64,000 bases of DNA from a bacterium (GTDB lineage Bacteria > UBP6 > UBA1177), in NCBI GenBank assembly GCA_017961325.1, contig JAGCXM010000011.1:1-64000 (forward strand), in the 5' to 3' direction. Under the pieces are notes generated by a model that worked only from the letters and a program-made list of their open reading frames with translations, had not been told where the DNA came from and searched no databases. The position numbers and the translations under genes were made by a program. The stretch's first letter is position 1. Each line of letters begins with the position of its first letter. This document shows, in pieces, positions 53,092-61,697 of the stretch.

Positions 53092-54291
53092 ATGACCACA
53101 CAAATCCGAAAATTAACGGTCACGCTTGAAAAGGGTCGCGAAAGACTGGCAAAAAATCATAATCCCTGGGTTTATTCAAAAGCTGTAAAACATCTTTCCG
53201 ATGGAGTTTCGGACGGAGACACTGTAGCCGTTCTCGATTTTGCCGGGAATTTTGTCGCGTGGGGTCATTACAACGGCAAATCGGGAATCGCGCTGCGCCT
53301 TCTGGAATGGGACGAGGCGAAATTTCCAAATGAAAACTGGATTCGGGAAAAAGTTGAAGCTGCTGTTGCTCTCAGAAAAAGGATAATTCCCGAAAATACG
53401 GAAATTTTCAGGCTGATTTTCTCGGAATCGGACATGCTTCCGGGAATCGTCTGCGATGTTTTTGAAAATGTCGGGGTTCTGCAGATTTCGACTCCAGCAT
53501 TCGAGAGAATTAAAACGCAGCTTGCTGAAATAATTGCGGAAGCCGCAGAACTTGAAGCAGTTTACGAAAAAAGCGACGGTGACGGCAGAAAAATCGAGGG
53601 CTTACCAGAAAAATCAGGATTTCTTTACGGAAAACACACACTTACAAAAATTGTTTCACGTGAAACAAACCTTTTTTTCGAAGCCGATCTTGAAGGTCAG
53701 AAAACCGGTTTTTATGCCGACCAGCGTGACAACCGCCGTTTTTTCGGAGAAGCCGCTGAGGGTGAAGTTCTCGATATCTGTGCATTTTCAGGCGCGTTTT
53801 CGGTCCATGCTCTTAAAAACGGTGCGGAACACGCGACCTTACTCGATATTTCTAAAGAATCGGAAGCCTTGATCCGCCGGAATATGGAACTCAATTCGAT
53901 TGATCCGGCACGCTACACTTTCATAAAAGGTGATGTTTTCGAGCTTCTGCGAAAGTTTGCGGCAGACGGGAAAAAGTTTGATTCGGTTGTGCTTGATCCA
54001 CCGAAGCTCGTTCCCTCGAACAAATACCTTGAAAAAGGGCTAAGAGCCTATAAAGACTTGAATTTCAACGCACTTAAACTTGTTAGGAAGGGCGGAATTT
54101 TCGCAACCTTTTCCTGTTCCGGCGCAGTTACTCTCGCCGATTTCAGAAATGCGGTCGCCTTTGCGGCGCATGATGCCGGACTTGAACTTAAAATTCTGCG
54201 CCAGCTTCATCAGGCTCCGGATCATCCGATCCGCGTAAGCGCTCCTGAAACCGAATATTTGAAAGGACTGTTGCTTCAAGTCGGGGAATAA
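53092..54291 (+). CDS. rlmI: rRNA (cytosine-C5) methyltransferase RlmI-like
   Basis: A 399-residue SAM enzyme. The N-terminal PUA-type domain (LAKNHNPWVYSKAV, GDTVAVLD) is followed by a central domain with GQKTGFYADQRDNR (about 203-216). The Rossmann methyltransferase part has VLDICAFSGAFSVHAL, LDPPKLVPS (about 303) and a late FSCSG with the catalytic Cys. It matches the RlmI/RlmK family that methylates 23S rRNA. It lies 3 bp after the HD-like gene and 4 bp before truA, so one transcript is likely. A parS site lies within it. Confidence 0.9.
   Translation: MTTQIRKLTVTLEKGRERLAKNHNPWVYSKAVKHLSDGVSDGDTVAVLDFAGNFVAWGHYNGKSGIALRLLEWDEAKFPNENWIREKVEAAVALRKRIIPENTEIFRLIFSESDMLPGIVCDVFENVGVLQISTPAFERIKTQLAEIIAEAAELEAVYEKSDGDGRKIEGLPEKSGFLYGKHTLTKIVSRETNLFFEADLEGQKTGFYADQRDNRRFFGEAAEGEVLDICAFSGAFSVHALKNGAEHATLLDISKESEALIRRNMELNSIDPARYTFIKGDVFELLRKFAADGKKFDSVVLDPPKLVPSNKYLEKGLRAYKDLNFNALKLVRKGGIFATFSCSGAVTLADFRNAVAFAAHDAGLELKILRQLHQAPDHPIRVSAPETEYLKGLLLQVGE
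53652..53667. promoter_or_regulatory. parS centromere site 4
   Basis: Perfect TGTTTCACGTGAAACA palindrome within rlmI, about 4 kb from dnaA on the other side of the origin region. It encodes IVSRET in frame. Confidence 0.92.
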
Positions 54292-54295
54292 TCAG

Positions 54296-55084
54296 ATGTA
54301 TGTTCTGACTCTTGCTTTTTGCGGCAAAAACTATCACGGGTGGCAGTCGCAGGAAAACGCGATAACCGTTCAGCGCGTTCTGAAAGACGTCGTTTCGGAG
54401 ATTTTCAAAGCAGAAACACCTTTTCCGTCCGGCTGCAGCAGGACGGACGCGGGTGTCCACGCCCTTGAATTTATCGCGACAGTGCCGGAACTCCGCAATA
54501 TTCCGCCCGAAAATTTTCAGAAAGGACTCAATTCGTTTCTGCCGGGCGATATCCGCGTGACAAAAGTCGAAAAGATTGAAGGAAACCACGACGGGCGCGA
54601 GTTTGTTGCCGGAAAACACTACCGCTACATGATCTGCACCAAACCGACCGCTTCCCCTTTCGCGGCGGATTATTCATGGCACAGCGGTTATCCGCTTGAT
54701 GTCGCAAAAATGCAAGAGGCGATAAAGCATTTTGCCGGAATCCACGATTTTGCGTCGTTTATGGCGGCGGGAAGCGATGTCAAAACGACTGTCCGCACGA
54801 TCCACAAGGCTAAAATCACCGAGTTCGACGGTTATTTGGCGCTGGATTTTTCAGGCGACGGCTTTCTGAAGCACCAGATCCGCATAATGGCGGGAACTTT
54901 GGCGAGTGTCGGGCGCGGCAGAATCGAACCTTACGAAATTCCAGCCTTGATCGAGGCGAAAAACCGCAATCTCGTGCCGCATACTTTGCCTGGGAACGGG
55001 CTTTTTCTCTATAAGCTTTTCAGAACGCCGGAAGAGCTGCTTTCATACGAATTTCCCAATAATTTCGAAGGAGTCGTGTGGTAG
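54296..55084 (+). CDS. truA: tRNA pseudouridine synthase TruA
   Basis: A 262-residue enzyme converting U38-40 of tRNA anticodon arms to pseudouridine. It shows LAFCGKNYHGWQSQ (about 6-19), the catalytic Asp in CSRTDAGVHALEF (about 43-55), the HDFASFMAAG motif and FLKHQIRIMAGTL. Length is normal. It starts 4 bp after rlmI, sharing the GGGGAATAATC region as ribosome site. Confidence 0.95.
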   Translation: MYVLTLAFCGKNYHGWQSQENAITVQRVLKDVVSEIFKAETPFPSGCSRTDAGVHALEFIATVPELRNIPPENFQKGLNSFLPGDIRVTKVEKIEGNHDGREFVAGKHYRYMICTKPTASPFAADYSWHSGYPLDVAKMQEAIKHFAGIHDFASFMAAGSDVKTTVRTIHKAKITEFDGYLALDFSGDGFLKHQIRIMAGTLASVGRGRIEPYEIPALIEAKNRNLVPHTLPGNGLFLYKLFRTPEELLSYEFPNNFEGVVW

Positions 55085-55161
55085 GCCTGTGTGAGATTGC
55101 GGCAAACCTTTCCTTTTTTCCGGTTTTTATTAAAATTTTGCGGTTTTTATGGAGGTTCAAT

Positions 55162-56457
55162 ATGAAAAAATTTTTCCTTTGCCTGACCGTTTTTGCGGCA
55201 TTTCTTTTTGTTTTTACTGCCTGCGGAGGCTCTAAAAACGACGATAAAAGCGAAAAGCCCGATTCAAGTGAAGCTGTAACCGACGAGGATTCAATGGATA
55301 CGACGCCTTCCGATGCCGAACCCTCTGACTCGGATTCAACGGATTCGGCGGACTCGGCAAAAGATCCGGACGATGCGTCTGAAGATTCCGACACAGACGA
55401 TGACGGCTTCGATCCGGGTGAAAGCAATAACGATAATGAAGAACCTCTGATTTCGACTTTCTGCAAGGACGACGGAGTCAAAGGAGAACTGACCACATGT
55501 GTCGACGACGCCGTGTGCGAAGTTGAAGAGTGTCCAGGCGGAAACTCCTGCAAAGATGAAACGGAATGCGGTGAATGTCGGAATTATGAGGAAGAATGCC
55601 GTGACGGTGATTCCGGATGGGGAGTCTATCAGTGTCGGGCTGGCAAATGGACATTCCAGAAAACTTGCGATCAGACTGTCGCCTGTACAAACGGAAATGA
55701 CGGCAGAGGCCTGCTTAAAACATGCGTCGGCGACGAGTGCGAAACCGTCACATGCCCCGGTTCCTGCAACAGACAGGGAACAGCATGCGGCGAATCGGGC
55801 TGCATCGATTATACCATGGAATGCCGCGACGATATGCTTTTGGATAGTAACGGCGGCGGTGCCATAGCGCAGTGCCAGTTCGGAAAATGGCAGATCATGA
55901 GCACTTGCACTGACGGTGCATCCTGTAACAAGGAAACCGGTAATTGCGGCGAATGCAAAAACGGCAACACGAAATGCGAAAATCATGAAATCAGTGGAAT
56001 TATGAACAAAAGCTGCAATTATCAAGGGGAATGCGAAACGGATTCAAACGGCAATTTGAAGTATTACTCCGCAACGATCGGTGTCCAGCTCCTGTGTTAC
56101 GACGGCAGATGGAGCGATTACAACGATCTGACGAGATCCAGCTACTGTCCTCCGGTCAACCATACCTTCCAGAAATATGATGGTTATACAGGCTATCAAG
56201 ATTGGTCAACCGATATGACGAAGGTGCATAGAAACGGTTCAGCCAATTACGATTATTATCACTATTCATCGTGTCACAATACAGGTTTAGTCAGCGAGTG
56301 CGGCACATGCCACAATGACTTTATTGCATGTAATGATGTAGATGAAGGCAAGCCGTTCGGACGTATAATAAAATGTGATAACGGAGTGCTGACATACGGT
56401 AACTATTGCGGCAATAAAACCCAAATATGTAAAGATCAGTATCAATGTCCAAAATAG
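55162..56457 (+). CDS. Cys-rich lipoprotein with acidic stalk
   Basis: A 431-residue lipoprotein with signal peptide and lipobox FTAC (Cys about 21). An Asp/Ser-rich linker (25-95) is followed by repeating small Cys modules (CGECRNYEEECRDG, QCRAGKWTFQKTC, QCQFGKWQIMSTC, CGECKNGNTKCEN). The C-terminal Tyr-rich part has more Cys (SCHNTGLVSECGTCHNDF). Two modules are close duplicates. Probably on the outer membrane; function unknown. The ATG follows TGGAGGTTCAAT. Confidence 0.82.
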   Translation: MKKFFLCLTVFAAFLFVFTACGGSKNDDKSEKPDSSEAVTDEDSMDTTPSDAEPSDSDSTDSADSAKDPDDASEDSDTDDDGFDPGESNNDNEEPLISTFCKDDGVKGELTTCVDDAVCEVEECPGGNSCKDETECGECRNYEEECRDGDSGWGVYQCRAGKWTFQKTCDQTVACTNGNDGRGLLKTCVGDECETVTCPGSCNRQGTACGESGCIDYTMECRDDMLLDSNGGGAIAQCQFGKWQIMSTCTDGASCNKETGNCGECKNGNTKCENHEISGIMNKSCNYQGECETDSNGNLKYYSATIGVQLLCYDGRWSDYNDLTRSSYCPPVNHTFQKYDGYTGYQDWSTDMTKVHRNGSANYDYYHYSSCHNTGLVSECGTCHNDFIACNDVDEGKPFGRIIKCDNGVLTYGNYCGNKTQICKDQYQCPK

Positions 56458-56529
56458 CAGATTTGCGGGGGATTTTGTTCGTTTTTTATTAAATAAAATC
56501 ACACTTTTTCAAAAAAAATCACTTTTTAT

Positions 56530-56557
56530 TTGACTTTTTGCCGCAAATATGTATTAT
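56530..56557 (+). promoter_or_regulatory. Promoter of tRNA-Asn
   Basis: TTGACT (56530-56535), a 16-bp spacer and TATTAT (56552-56557). A GC-rich stretch GCCGCCCG follows directly, as in discriminators of stable-RNA promoters. The tRNA begins about 40 bp downstream. Confidence 0.6.
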
Positions 56558-56599
56558 GCCGCCCGTTCGAGTTCGTTACATTCGATTCTTTTTTGAGGT

Positions 56600-56675
56600 T
56601 CCTCGTTAGCTCAGTCGGTAGAGCGGGTGGCTGTTAACCACTAGGTCGGCGGTTCAAGTCCGTCACGAGGAGCCA
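56600..56675 (+). tRNA. tRNA-Asn (GTT)
   Basis: A 76-nt cloverleaf with encoded CCA. The acceptor stem TCCTCGT pairs with ACGAGGA, the D-loop has AGCTCAGTCGG, the anticodon loop is CTGTTAA with GTT, and the T-arm contains GGTTCAAGTCC. Discriminator G. A T-run follows, a likely terminator. Confidence 0.95.
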
Positions 56676-56725
56676 TTTTTTTTGCCTTTTTTCTAAGGAT
56701 TTTTGCTGAAAATAAACTTTTTGAA

Positions 56726-57676
56726 TTACTTTTTGGCTTTTGCAGGAGTTTTTGTCTTCTGTTTTGCAGGAGTCTTTGCCGGAGCCGCTTTTTTAGGCAT
56801 CTTTGAGTTTATGAGCTTTTCGAGTTCCTTGACTTCATCGGGAAAAGCCGGCTGCGGGAATTTCTGCTTCATGCTTTCGAAAATCGCATTCGCGACTTCC
56901 ACTTTTCCGATGTGGAAGAGCGAAAAGGCGATGTGAAGATAGCTGCGCTCGATTTTCGGGCATCCGGGATAGGTTTTTTCAATCGGCTGCAGAGTTTCAA
57001 TCGCTTTGTTGTAGCTTTTTTCCATGTAATAGGTTTCGCCGATCCAGAATGCGGCATCGCATTTTCTCGTTTCGGGCCACTTGTCGGCAAAAGTTTCCCA
57101 TGCCTTTCTTGCAATCGCGGGGTCACAGTTTCCGCTTTTCGTATATTCGACAAGCTGGTTGTAGCTTTTTTCAGAGTTTTCGGGAAGTCTGATGATTCCT
57201 TCTTTCGTCACAGTGAATTTGTCAACCGGTTTCAGGCCTTCGATCTGTGCGTTGATTTCTTCCTTCAGCTTGGCGAGTTCAGTCTCGTTTTCGGCGATTT
57301 TCTTCTCGACGGAGGCAAGCTGATCGGCAATGATAGTGCTTTTCTGAGCCGTAAGATCGACTGAATCGATTCGGTTGTTGAGCTCTTTGATTGTTTCACG
57401 CAACTCTTCAAGATTATTGAAAGAAAGGTCGATTTTGTTTTTCTGCATCTGCTTTTCAGCCTGCTGTGATTTTTCGATTTCGTCAAGACGCGCGTAGAGT
57501 TTTGCGATTTCATCCTGAACTGATTTCGCAACGTTTTCTTCAAGAATCTTCATTTTTGCTGTCGTTTCGGCACGAAGTTCAGATTTTGCCATATCGATGT
57601 CGTTTTTCATCGCGATGCACGAATTAAGAAAACAGAAAACAGCCAAAAAAAGCGGAAACAAAATGAATTTTTTCAT
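56726..57676 (-). CDS. CpoB/YbgF-like coiled-coil TPR lipoprotein
   Basis: A 316-residue protein with signal sequence and lipobox FLNSC (Cys about 20), a coiled coil (about 30-155), then TPR-like repeats (about 180-285: ARKAWETFADKWPETRKCDAAFWIGETYYMEKSYNKAIETL). It ends in a Lys/Ala/Pro-rich tail (KKAAPAKTPAKQKTKTPAK). The layout resembles CpoB/YbgF of the Tol-Pal system, here as a lipoprotein. No tol/pal genes are next to it. The start at 57676 follows GGAGGTAATA. Confidence 0.75.
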   Translation of the reverse strand: MKKFILFPLFLAVFCFLNSCIAMKNDIDMAKSELRAETTAKMKILEENVAKSVQDEIAKLYARLDEIEKSQQAEKQMQKNKIDLSFNNLEELRETIKELNNRIDSVDLTAQKSTIIADQLASVEKKIAENETELAKLKEEINAQIEGLKPVDKFTVTKEGIIRLPENSEKSYNQLVEYTKSGNCDPAIARKAWETFADKWPETRKCDAAFWIGETYYMEKSYNKAIETLQPIEKTYPGCPKIERSYLHIAFSLFHIGKVEVANAIFESMKQKFPQPAFPDEVKELEKLINSKMPKKAAPAKTPAKQKTKTPAKAKK

Positions 57677-57996
57677 TATTACCTCCATAAATTCAGATCT
57701 CACCTTTTCGACCTCACCCAACCCTCTCTAATGTGGCGAGGGAATAAAAAGGAAGGCCAAAAACCGCGCGATTATACAGATTTTTTAGTGAAAAAACAGA
57801 GGCTGAACGAAAATAAGAGATCAAATCGTTTTTAATACACTTTCAGGCGATGTTTCGCAGCAAAAACCTTGGACATCAGCAGATATAAAAAGATTTCCAG
57901 TCAGCAACATTTAAATCTTTATGTTGGGGAAAGAACAGAAAAATAATCCTGGAGCCGATTTTCAGAAGTTTTTCAGCCCTTTTTAAAACGAAGAAC
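57677..57996. other. Intergenic region between nrdR and the CpoB-like gene
   Basis: 320 bp without a gene. The left part holds the hairpin repeat at 57711-57742. The rest is AT-rich, with AAAGATTT (57896-57903) and AAATCTTT (57920-57927) forming a possible weak hairpin. Confidence 0.5.
57711..57742. repeat. Dispersed hairpin repeat, copy 1
   Basis: ACCTCACCC followed by CCCTC-TCTAATGTGGC-GAGGG. The same arrangement, with loop TCCACTGTGGC, lies upstream of guaA. Both are 20-35 bp upstream of a start codon. Confidence 0.6.
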
Positions 57997-58455
57997 TCAT
58001 TTGTTTTCTTCGCGGACTTCGTTCACTTTGGCGATAAAGTCTTCAGGATCAACGAACTCTTTGTAGACCGATGCGAAACGGATAAAGGCGACTTTGTCGA
58101 CCTCTTTCAATACGTTCATGACGATATCGCCGATGACGCTCGTTTCGACCTCTTTCTTTTCGTAGGACTGAAGCTCTTTTTCTATTTTGTCGATCATCTG
58201 GTCAATAGTTTCAGCCGAAACGGGGCGTTTCTGGCATGAAATCATAAGCCCTTTTTTGATTTTGTTGCGGTCGTAAGGTTCTCTTTCGCCGTTTTTCTTT
58301 TTTACGACGGGCATGATCTCCTCGATCCGTTCGTAAGTCGTGAATCTGCCGCCGCACTCTTCGCATTCGCGCCTTCTTCTGATCTCACAGTCGTCTTTGG
58401 TGGAGCGTGAATCGATAACTTTATCTTTAATTGAACCGCAGTATGGACATTTCAT
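57997..58455 (-). CDS. nrdR: Transcriptional repressor NrdR
   Basis: A 152-residue regulator of ribonucleotide reductase genes. The zinc ribbon MKCPYCG ... RRRECEECGGRFTTYER occupies 1-43, followed by an ATP-cone (VKKKNGEREPYDRNKIKKGL). The family's VAFIRFASVYKEF is present. It lies 27 bp downstream of glyA in the common glyA-nrdR order. No nrd genes are in the window. Confidence 0.96.
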   Translation of the reverse strand: MKCPYCGSIKDKVIDSRSTKDDCEIRRRRECEECGGRFTTYERIEEIMPVVKKKNGEREPYDRNKIKKGLMISCQKRPVSAETIDQMIDKIEKELQSYEKKEVETSVIGDIVMNVLKEVDKVAFIRFASVYKEFVDPEDFIAKVNEVREENK

Positions 58456-58482
58456 TGGACAACTCTGAAAAATCAGTAAAAA

Positions 58483-59775
58483 CTATCTGTTGATGAGCGG
58501 ATATTTCTTGCAGATCGCAACGACTTCATTGTGTACTTCTTCGATGATTTTGTCGTCGATGATGCTGTCGTCTATTCCGATCTTCGGGTTGTATTCGTTG
58601 CTTTTGATGTTCATGATGACTTTGTCCATAAGTCTTGCAACGTTGCGGACATCGTCTTCATTGAGGCCTCTCGTCGTAAGGAAAGGAGTTCCTACGCGGA
58701 TACCGCTCGTGATGAAAGGCGACTGGTCGTCGAACGGAACCATGTTCTTGTTGACGGTGATGTGCGCCTTGTCGAGAGCCTTCTCAACGATCTTGCCGGT
58801 TTTGCCTTTGTTTCTGAGGTCGATGAGCATAAGGTGGTTGTCGGTACCGCCCGAAACAAGGTTGTAACCCATTTTGTTGAATTCGTCAGCCATTGCAGCT
58901 GCGTTTTTTACGACCTGAGTCATGTAAACTTTGAAGCTCGGGTCAAGTGCTTCTTTGAAGCAGACGGCCTTTGCAGCGATGACATGCATGAGCGGGCCGC
59001 CCTGCATTCCCGGGAAAACAGCTGAGTTGAGGTCTTTTTCGTATTCTTTCTTTGCAAGAACGAGACCGCTTCTCGGACCTCTGAGTGTTTTGTGGGTCGT
59101 CGAAGTTACGAAATCGCAGTAAGGAACCGGGCTCGGATGAAGTCCGGCAGCTACGAGGCCGGCAATGTGAGCCATGTCAACCCACATGATCGCGCCGACT
59201 TTATCGCAGATCTCACGGATCCTTTTGAAGTCGATGATTCTCGGATAAGCCGATGCGCCTGCAAGGATCATTCTCGGCTTGTTTTCGACGGCAAGTCTTT
59301 CCATTTCGTCGTAGTCGATTCTGCCGGTTTCCTTTGCAACGCCGTAGGGAACGATGTTGTAAAGTTTGCCGGAGAAGTTTACCGGGCTGCCGTGAGTGAG
59401 GTGGCCGCCGTGGTTGAGGTTCATAGCGAGAACAGTGTCACCCGGTTTGCATACCGTGAAGTAAACGCTCATATTTGCCTGGGAACCGCTGTGGGGCTGA
59501 ACGTTAGCGCATTCAGCACCGAAAAGCTGGCAGGCTCTTTCTTTTGCAAGTTTTTCGACCTGGTCGACTACTTCGCAGCCGCCGTAGTATCTCTTTTTCG
59601 GATAACCTTCGGCATATTTGTTGGTAAGCAGCGAGCCCTGAGCCTCCATGACCGCATTGCTCGTAAAGTTTTCACTGGCGATGAGTTCAAGACCGCCTTC
59701 CTGTCTCTCAGCCTCTTTTTCGATGATTGCTGCAACTTCCGGGTCAACGCTCGGGATGTACTTCAGATTCAACAT
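58483..59775 (-). CDS. glyA: Serine hydroxymethyltransferase GlyA
   Basis: A 430-residue PLP enzyme interconverting serine and glycine with tetrahydrofolate. The PLP lysine is in [14 protein letters not shown] (about 222-235); [25 protein letters not shown] and [19 protein letters not shown] are conserved. Start at 59775 after TGGAGGATAAA. Length is normal. It is followed by nrdR on the same strand. Confidence 0.97.
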   Translation of the reverse strand: MLNLKYIPSVDPEVAAIIEKEAERQEGGLELIASENFTSNAVMEAQGSLLTNKYAEGYPKKRYYGGCEVVDQVEKLAKERACQLFGAECANVQPHSGSQANMSVYFTVCKPGDTVLAMNLNHGGHLTHGSPVNFSGKLYNIVPYGVAKETGRIDYDEMERLAVENKPRMILAGASAYPRIIDFKRIREICDKVGAIMWVDMAHIAGLVAAGLHPSPVPYCDFVTSTTHKTLRGPRSGLVLAKKEYEKDLNSAVFPGMQGGPLMHVIAAKAVCFKEALDPSFKVYMTQVVKNAAAMADEFNKMGYNLVSGGTDNHLMLIDLRNKGKTGKIVEKALDKAHITVNKNMVPFDDQSPFITSGIRVGTPFLTTRGLNEDDVRNVARLMDKVIMNIKSNEYNPKIGIDDSIIDDKIIEEVHNEVVAICKKYPLINR

Positions 59776-59879
59776 TTTATCCTCCAAAAAAAGTTAAAAA
59801 ACCAAAAAACCGGAAGAGTTTAATAATAATAAATTATTTTGCAAATTTGCGTGAAAAACTGAGGCGGGAAATTAAGAAC

Positions 59880-59966
59880 TGGTGCCGAGAACAGGACTTG
59901 AACCTGCACGGAGTTGCCCCCACTAGAACCTGAATCTAGCGTGTCTGCCAATTCCACCATCCCGGC
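59880..59966 (-). tRNA. tRNA-Leu (CAG)
   Basis: An 87-nt type II tRNA on the minus strand with encoded CCA. The acceptor stem GCCGGGA pairs with TCTCGGC, the anticodon stem CTAGA/TCTAG encloses the loop TTCAGGT with CAG, and a variable arm of GGGGGCAACTCC type and a T-arm GGTTCAAGTCC follow. Confidence 0.95.
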
Positions 59967-60094
59967 ACGAAAAGCGCAGTAATTATACTCAGATTTATTG
60001 CCAGTCAAGAAAATATAGCTGATTCTGCGTTTAAAAACAACGGATTTTCAAAGTGAAAAATTTGCGTTTCGAAAGATTTGTCTAATAATTTTAC

Positions 60095-61051
60095 TTATTT
60101 GACCAAATTTTCAGGCGCTTTTCCGTTCAGAACCGCACAGCAGTCGTCAATCACCATTCTCGCCATTTCTGAACGCGTCTCTTCGGCAGCGCTTCCGATG
60201 TGAGGCAGAAGAACGGCATTTTCAAGCGTCATAAGTTTTTCGTTGATTTTCGGTTCGAATTCATAGACATCGAATCCTGCCGCATAAATTTCTCTTTTCC
60301 CGAGTGCGTCAGCCAGAGCCGCTTCGTCAATGAGCTGACCGCGAGCGGTGTTTATGATTATTGCGCCTTTCTTCATGGTTCTAAGTTCGTCAGCGCCTAT
60401 CATGTGGTGAAGTTCGGGAACATAGGGCAGATGAAGCGAAAGGAAATCGCATTCTTTCAAAAGTTCTGCAAATTCGCAGTATTTCGCACCGAGTTCCTTT
60501 TCAGCTTCTTCGTTTCTGCGTCTGCTCCAGTAAATTATGTCAAGACCGAACGCCTTCGCCCTTTTTGCGGTTGCAAAACCGATTCTTCCCATGCCGAGAA
60601 TGCCGAATTTTTTGCCGTCGAGCGATACTCCGTTGAAAAGTTCGGGCGCCCAGCCTTTGAATTTTCCTTCGCGGGCGTATTTTTCAGCCTCGACTGCGCG
60701 TCTTGAAGCCATCAGAAGCAGAAGAATCGCGATGTCGGCAGTAGAGTCGGTAAGAACTCCCGGCGTATTCGTGACTTTTATCCCGTGTTCACGGCAGTAA
60801 GCCAAATCAATATTGTTGAACCCGACTGCATAGTTTGAAACGACTTTCAGATTAGGCATTTTTGCAAGCAGTTCGGCATTGATTTTGTCGGAAAGCATTG
60901 AAATCAGACCGTCCGGCGAGATTTTTGCCAAAGTTTCAGCAAGGTTTTTATGTTCCTCTTCGTTCAGAACGACCGTTTCGAAATTCCTGCCGGCAATCAG
61001 TTCTTCATATCTTTTGCCGGGAAGTTTGCAGGTTATGACGATTTTTTTCAT
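60095..61051 (-). CDS. D-2-hydroxyacid dehydrogenase (glyoxylate/hydroxypyruvate reductase-like)
   Basis: A 318-residue NAD(P) enzyme. The nucleotide motif GILGMGRIGFATAKRA is at about 150-165. VSNYAVGFNNIDL and TPGVLTDSTADIA precede it. The catalytic Arg is in NTARGQLID, the Glu in the FDVYEFEP region, and the His in LLPHIGSA (about 285). The closest families are glyoxylate reductase and hydroxypyruvate reductase; the substrate cannot be fixed from sequence alone. It starts after GGGAGGAGAAA. Confidence 0.88.
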   Translation of the reverse strand: MKKIVITCKLPGKRYEELIAGRNFETVVLNEEEHKNLAETLAKISPDGLISMLSDKINAELLAKMPNLKVVSNYAVGFNNIDLAYCREHGIKVTNTPGVLTDSTADIAILLLLMASRRAVEAEKYAREGKFKGWAPELFNGVSLDGKKFGILGMGRIGFATAKRAKAFGLDIIYWSRRRNEEAEKELGAKYCEFAELLKECDFLSLHLPYVPELHHMIGADELRTMKKGAIIINTARGQLIDEAALADALGKREIYAAGFDVYEFEPKINEKLMTLENAVLLPHIGSAAEETRSEMARMVIDDCCAVLNGKAPENLVK

Positions 61052-61201
61052 TTTCTCCTCCCAAAAAAGTCTGCAAAAAACAAAAACGGGAAATTATAGG
61101 GAAAACAGCAGAAAAATAAATGTTATCTCATATTGACATTATGCCGATTCAAGTTAATTTGTCTGCTCGGCAGAGTGTTGGACGGGGGTAAAACTAAATA
61201 T

Positions 61202-61633
61202 ATGGAAATTGCTCTTCAGGAAGCAAAAAACGGCATAAATGCCGGTCACGGCGGTCCTTTCGGAGGCGTTATCGTAAACAACGGCGAGATCGTCGGACGC
61301 GGTCACAACGAAGTGATAAAGCGCAACGACCCTACATGTCACGGTGAAGTCATGGCGATACGCGACGCATGCAGGAATCTGGAATCATTCGACCTTTCAG
61401 ACTGTGAACTTTACACTACGGCGGAACCGTGCCCCATGTGTTTCGGTGCAATTCTCTGGGCGAACATCAGAAAAGTCTACTACGGCTGCACCATCGCCGA
61501 TACCGACAAACTCGGTTTTCGGGATGAAGTTTTCTCGACATCCTCTTTCGACATAAAAACCGAGATGGACAGAAAGGAATGCCTTGATCTTTTTGAGGAA
61601 TACCGTTCCATGGACAACAAAAAGGGTTATTGA
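61202..61633 (+). CDS. Guanine deaminase-like cytidine-deaminase-fold enzyme
   Basis: A 143-residue zinc hydrolase. It has GGPFGGVIV (about 18-26). The zinc/active-site motif is HGEVMAI (about 47-53), with Gly where most have Ala (HAE). The second zinc motif is TAEPCPMCFGAI (about 77-88), followed by YYGCTIADTDKLGFRDEVF. The pattern fits bacterial guanine deaminase (GuaD) better than TadA. It is convergent with guaA, which also handles guanine nucleotides. The ATG at 61202 is used, but an upstream TTG at 61178 is possible because LDGGKTKY continues the frame. Confidence 0.78.
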   Translation: MEIALQEAKNGINAGHGGPFGGVIVNNGEIVGRGHNEVIKRNDPTCHGEVMAIRDACRNLESFDLSDCELYTTAEPCPMCFGAILWANIRKVYYGCTIADTDKLGFRDEVFSTSSFDIKTEMDRKECLDLFEEYRSMDNKKGY

Positions 61634-61697
61634 AGAAAAATTTCAGGTTTTTAATCCGTATGATTGTTAATGTTTGATTTTCTAGTCGGATTTTTTC

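Noticed and set aside
57391-57406. TGTTTCACG considered as a fifth parS
   Set aside because: Only the left half of the palindrome is present; the right half is CAACTCT.
59092-59823. 243-codon open frame opposite glyA
   Set aside because: Antisense shadow of glyA.
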